Source: Burkholderiales bacterium (lineage in GTDB: Bacteria; Pseudomonadota; Gammaproteobacteria; Burkholderiales; Burkholderiaceae_E). Taken from it: DNA of 38,808 nt. Shown here in pieces: positions 35,683-38,808 of this stretch. The number at the start of each line of letters is the position of its first letter. Position 1 is the first letter of the stretch. The position numbers and the translations under genes were made by a program. The stretch lies in the NCBI GenBank assembly GCA_003577305.1, contig QEVL01000023.1, forward strand, positions 1-38,808. Reading direction: 5' to 3'. The notes below the pieces were generated by a model. That model was not told the DNA's origin, made no database searches, and saw only the letters and a list, made by a program, of their open reading frames with translations.

Positions 35683-37629
35683 TCAGTCTGCGGCGACTTC
35701 GGCGACTCCCGTCGTCTCGGCAAGCAGTTCGCGCACCTGCAGCGCGAACTCCGCGGCCAGCGCGATGCGCTGCTCGACCTCGGCGCGCTGCCGCTCGATC
35801 TCGTGGATCCGCGACTCCAGGCTGTCGTTGGCCTCGAGCACCCGCCGCACCGCGTCCAGGCGCTGCCTGAGCTGCGCCTGGTGCTCGCGCACCTGCGTCT
35901 CGATCGGCGACATGACGGTGCGCAGCCACGCCTGGATCTCCCGATCGGCGATCTCCTCGAGCTCGCGAAGCCGCGATGCGACCGACTCGAAGAAGCGCCG
36001 CATCAGCACCTGCTGCGAAGTGGTCGCCAGCGTGATCGCCCCGAACTGGCGGCGCTGCAACTGGTCGATGCGGTCGAGCTCCGCGTGGAAGCGCCGCATC
36101 GAGTAGAGCGCCGGATTGCCCAGCGACAGGCCGTGCTCCGCGCTGAAGCTGCGGTACATCGCGCTCATCAGCGTCGCCACCTCGTCGACCAGCTGCGATG
36201 CCCGCTCGAAGTCGGCGCGCACCGCGCCGATGAGCGCATTCATCCCCGAGCGCAGGCCGGTGGAGAAACTGCTGCTCCTCAATGCCTCGCGCGCCTGCCT
36301 CACGTGGCGCCTGAGCGATTCGCCGCCCACTGCCTCGCCGAGGGTCTGCGAATGCCTGGCGAGCACCGCCCTGAGCCCCTGCAGCTGGCGCAGGCTGCGG
36401 TCGAACTCGTCGCGCTCGCGACGGATTCGCGCGGCCATGTGATCCATCACGCCGCGGTTCTTGCCGCGCAGCCCGCCGAGTTCGAACAGTTGCTCGATCG
36501 CGGCGCGCCGCCGCGCGCCGAGCGTCGCGCCGACCTGAGCGTGCAGCGCCTCGAATTCGCGGCTCGCGTGCTCGCGCGCGATCGCGCGCTGCTGCGGCAC
36601 CAGCTCGCGGCCGAGCGCGTATTCCAGGTCGGACATGCGGCTGCGCTTGAGCAGCAGCGGATCCCGGTTCACCCTGGCCACCAGCGCTTTCTGCGCGGAC
36701 ACCGGATAGATGCGGTCGTTGGGCAGCCCGAGCGTGTGCGCGACCGAGCCGACCTGGCGCGCGATCTCGATCTGCAGTTGCACCTCGTCCTTCAGCCCGT
36801 CCCAAAGCCCGTCGATCTTGTTGAGCACGACGAACCTTCCCGACTTGTGGCTCGCGCTGATGTGCTCGCGCCAGACTTCGATGTCGGAGCGGGTGACGCC
36901 GGCGTCGGCGGCGAGCACGAACAGCACCGCGTCGGCACCCGGGATCAGCTTCAACGTCAGCTCGGGCTCGGCGCCGATCGCGTTCAGTCCGGGCGTGTCG
37001 ATCACCACCAGACCGAGTTCGAGCAGCGGATGCGGGTAGTTGACGATCGCGTGGCGCCAGCGCGGCACCTCGACGCGCCCCTGCGCATCGGGGCGCGCTG
37101 CCGAATCGGGATCGTTCTCGTCGTGCAGCCCGAGCAGCGCGGCCTGCGCCGCGTCGACCGCGACGGTCTCGCGCACGCTGGCGAGCGCCGCGGCCAGCCC
37201 GGCCGGGTCTTCGGGATCGATCGGGATCTCGCGCCACTCCGGGTCCTGCTCCCTGAGCTCCGAAACCGTGAGGTCGCGCAGCCGCGTCTCGATCGGCAGC
37301 AGCCGCAGAGAACTCGGGCGCGAGCGGTCGTACATCAGCTCGGTGGGGCACATCGTCGTGCGGCCGGCCGCCGAGGGCAGGATGCGCTGGCCGCGGTCGG
37401 CGAAGAAGATCGCGTTGATCAGCTCCGACTTGCCCCGCGAGAACTCGGCAACGAACGCGATCGAGATGCGCTCCTTCGCCAGGCGCTCGACGATCCGCTC
37501 GATGCGCGCCCGTGACGCGGCATCCGACAGGCCGGCATCGTCGAGCCAGTCGCCATAGCGTTGCACCGCCCCGGACAGCGCGCGCCGCCAGGCTCCGTAC
37601 TCCGCGATCCGTTCTCCGAAGGTCGCCAT
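35683..37629 (-). CDS. Dynamin-family large GTPase
   Basis: The 648-residue protein is a bacterial dynamin-like GTPase. The G domain has a P-loop AEFSRGKS (61-68, with Ala for the usual first Gly), switch residues TT at 91-92 in GRTTMCPTEL, G3 DTPG (211-214) and G4 NKID (270-273). After it come long helical, Arg/Glu/Leu-rich stretches (about 310-640) that would form the stalk, including coiled-coil-like sequence near the C-terminus. No membrane segment is evident. The ATG at 37629 is preceded by GGGAAG. The genes on either side are mutM and mutY, on the same strand. Its function is not known from sequence; dynamin-like proteins remodel membranes or, as E. coli CrfC, associate with replication forks. 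Confidence 0.88.
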   Translation of the reverse strand: MATFGERIAEYGAWRRALSGAVQRYGDWLDDAGLSDAASRARIERIVERLAKERISIAFVAEFSRGKSELINAIFFADRGQRILPSAAGRTTMCPTELMYDRSRPSSLRLLPIETRLRDLTVSELREQDPEWREIPIDPEDPAGLAAALASVRETVAVDAAQAALLGLHDENDPDSAARPDAQGRVEVPRWRHAIVNYPHPLLELGLVVIDTPGLNAIGAEPELTLKLIPGADAVLFVLAADAGVTRSDIEVWREHISASHKSGRFVVLNKIDGLWDGLKDEVQLQIEIARQVGSVAHTLGLPNDRIYPVSAQKALVARVNRDPLLLKRSRMSDLEYALGRELVPQQRAIAREHASREFEALHAQVGATLGARRRAAIEQLFELGGLRGKNRGVMDHMAARIRRERDEFDRSLRQLQGLRAVLARHSQTLGEAVGGESLRRHVRQAREALRSSSFSTGLRSGMNALIGAVRADFERASQLVDEVATLMSAMYRSFSAEHGLSLGNPALYSMRRFHAELDRIDQLQRRQFGAITLATTSQQVLMRRFFESVASRLRELEEIADREIQAWLRTVMSPIETQVREHQAQLRQRLDAVRRVLEANDSLESRIHEIERQRAEVEQRIALAAEFALQVRELLAETTGVAEVAAD

Positions 37630-37759
37630 CGGCTTCCCGCAAGTCCGCAGGTGTGACTGGCCACGATAGATAGCACGGGCGCGAGCGCGCCGGCGTGCGC
37701 GACTGCCGCGCCGCACGGGCGAGCCGCCCTGCGGCCGCTTCAGGGTCGCGAACGGCAGG

Positions 37760-38581
37760 TCAGCGCTGGCAGCGCGGACAATAGAACGTGCTTCGCTGCC
37801 CCTGCCGCACGCCGCGCACCGGCGTAGCGCAGACGCGGCAAGGCTGGCCCGCGCGGCCGTAGACGAAGCAGTCGAGCTGGAAATGGCCGCTCGCGCCATC
37901 GCTCGCGACGAAGTCGCGCAGGCTGCTGCCGCCGCGGCGAATCGCATCGACGAGCGTGGACCGGATAGCGGCGGCGAGGCGTTCGCAGCGCTCGCGCCCG
38001 AGCCGGTGCGCCGGCGTGCCCGGACGGATTCCGGCGCGAAACAGGCTTTCGGACGCGTAGATGTTGCCCACGCCCACCACGATGCGGCCCGAGAGCAGCG
38101 CCTGCTTGATCGCCACGCGACGCCCGCGCGTGGCGCGATGAAGCAGCGCGCCGTCGAAAGCCTCGCCGAGCGGCTCCACCCCCAGGCCCTCGAGCAACCG
38201 GTGCGCCTGCACCGGGCCGAGCCCGGCCTCGTGCCAGAGCATCGCGCCGAAGCGGCGCGGATCGCGAAAGCGCAGCGTGCCGTGCCCGAACGGCAGGTCG
38301 ACGTGATCGTGGCGCGACGCAGGCGGCGGCGGCGACAGGAAACGCAGGCTGCCGGACATGCCGAGATGGACGATCAGCACGCCGTGGTCGAATCCGAGCA
38401 GCAAATACTTGCCGCGCCGCTCCACCGAGCGCACGGTGCGCCCTTCGAGCAACTGCGGCAGTTCGCGGGGCACCGGCCAGCGCAGCCGCGATTCGCGCAC
38501 CACGGGCCTGCCGACGGTGCGCCCCAGCACGCTCTGTTGCAGGCCGCGGCGAACGACCTCGACCTCCGGCAACTCGGGCAT
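37760..38581 (-). CDS. mutM: Formamidopyrimidine-DNA glycosylase MutM (Fpg)
   Basis: MutM excises 8-oxoguanine and formamidopyrimidines and cleaves the abasic site. The 273-residue protein starts [14 protein letters not shown] with the catalytic N-terminal Pro and adjacent Glu. It has [17 protein letters not shown] in the helix-two-turn-helix region and ends with a zinc finger of the CX2CX16CX2C type (CRVC to CPRC). No ribosome binding site precedes the ATG, but the essential PELPEV start leaves no alternative. It lies 130 bp before the dynamin-like gene. Confidence 0.97.
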   Translation of the reverse strand: MPELPEVEVVRRGLQQSVLGRTVGRPVVRESRLRWPVPRELPQLLEGRTVRSVERRGKYLLLGFDHGVLIVHLGMSGSLRFLSPPPPASRHDHVDLPFGHGTLRFRDPRRFGAMLWHEAGLGPVQAHRLLEGLGVEPLGEAFDGALLHRATRGRRVAIKQALLSGRIVVGVGNIYASESLFRAGIRPGTPAHRLGRERCERLAAAIRSTLVDAIRRGGSSLRDFVASDGASGHFQLDCFVYGRAGQPCRVCATPVRGVRQGQRSTFYCPRCQR

Positions 38582-38702
38582 CGGACGCGACGATGAAACG
38601 GGTGTAACGGCGAAACGGGGGCTGTCGACGGCCGATCGGCGAAGTGCTCGGCGCCCGGCTCGGGTAATCTTCTCGTCGGGCAGTGTAATGGAACCCGGAC
38701 CG

Positions 38703-38808
38703 ATGACACGATTGCTCCCGCCGCCCGGGCCCTGGCGCTCGCGCGCCGCAGCCTGGCGCGCGCACGCCACGGCTGCGGCCGGCGCCGGGCCGCGCGTGGG
38801 CGCGATGC
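38703..38808 (+). CDS. Possible start of a divergent gene (partial)
   Basis: A plus-strand frame opens at ATG 38703 (or ATG 38688, same frame) and stays open to the window end, 35 codons, divergent from mutM. The translation begins [18 protein letters not shown] and is Arg/Ala-rich, which could be a basic export leader or just GC-rich noncoding DNA. In many Burkholderiales a TPR protein gene followed by lolB and ispE lies here, so a gene is expected, but nothing in the visible residues identifies it. Confidence 0.3.
   Translation, partial: MTRLLPPPGPWRSRAAAWRAHATAAAGAGPRVGAM

Overview
The window is a GC-rich (roughly 70 %) chromosomal segment from a betaproteobacterium, most likely of the order Burkholderiales. 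This rests on gene order: petABC-sspA-sspB, an mla-ABC-ibaG-murA-his-HIT-tat superoperon, kdsD-kdsC-lptCAB-rpoN-ptsN-hprK-rapZ, and mutY/mutM around a dynamin-like GTPase. The genus cannot be told from the sequence. Almost all of it is core housekeeping DNA, and no phage, plasmid, IS transposase, CRISPR array or antiphage island was recognised.

Layout. 1-2024 (+): the tail of an unrecognised gene, a SnoaL-like protein and a PuuB-like FAD oxidoreductase. 2121-2196 (-): tRNA-Thr(UGU). 2253-3607 (-): sspA-sspB (stringent-starvation factor and ClpXP adaptor). 3673-3833: a 161-bp near-palindromic intergenic repeat. 3862-6843 (-): petA-petB-petC, the cytochrome bc1 complex. 7046-7480 (+): mscL. 7538-8284 (-) and 8337-9557 (+): divergent Nif3-like and DegS-like genes. 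9607-26659 (-): one long convergent series read from right to left, mlaF-E-D-A-C-B (phospholipid traffic), a YadGH-like ABC exporter, ibaG, murA (peptidoglycan), hisG-D-C-B-H-A-F-I-E (histidine), a HIT protein and tatA-B-C (folded-protein export). It is held together by many 1- and 4-base stop/start overlaps. 26800-30381 (+): kdsD-kdsC-lptC-lptA-lptB (Kdo synthesis and LPS transport). 30441-34485 (+): rpoN (sigma-54), ptsN, hprK and rapZ (nitrogen PTS and regulatory kinase). 34494-38581 (-): mutM, a dynamin-family GTPase and mutY (8-oxoguanine repair). 38703-end (+): the possible start of a further gene.

The genes form three envelope-related blocks (outer-membrane lipid asymmetry, peptidoglycan precursor, LPS), an energy block (bc1) and a regulatory block. 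The Rieske protein carries a twin-arginine-type N-terminus, so its export probably depends on the Tat genes in the same window.

The least explained DNA is the 931 bp between hisG and murA (18460-19390). It has no credible gene and holds two consecutive inverted-repeat structures of about 400 bp each, with perfect or near-perfect arms of 33, 56 and 115 bp. Other points worth checking are the palindrome upstream of sspA, the dynamin-like GTPase between two 8-oxoG repair glycosylases, the absence of hpf between rpoN and ptsN, and three genes whose -10-like box sits 6-7 bases before the start codon, which suggests leaderless mRNAs. I found no clear sign of a wholly new multi-gene system.
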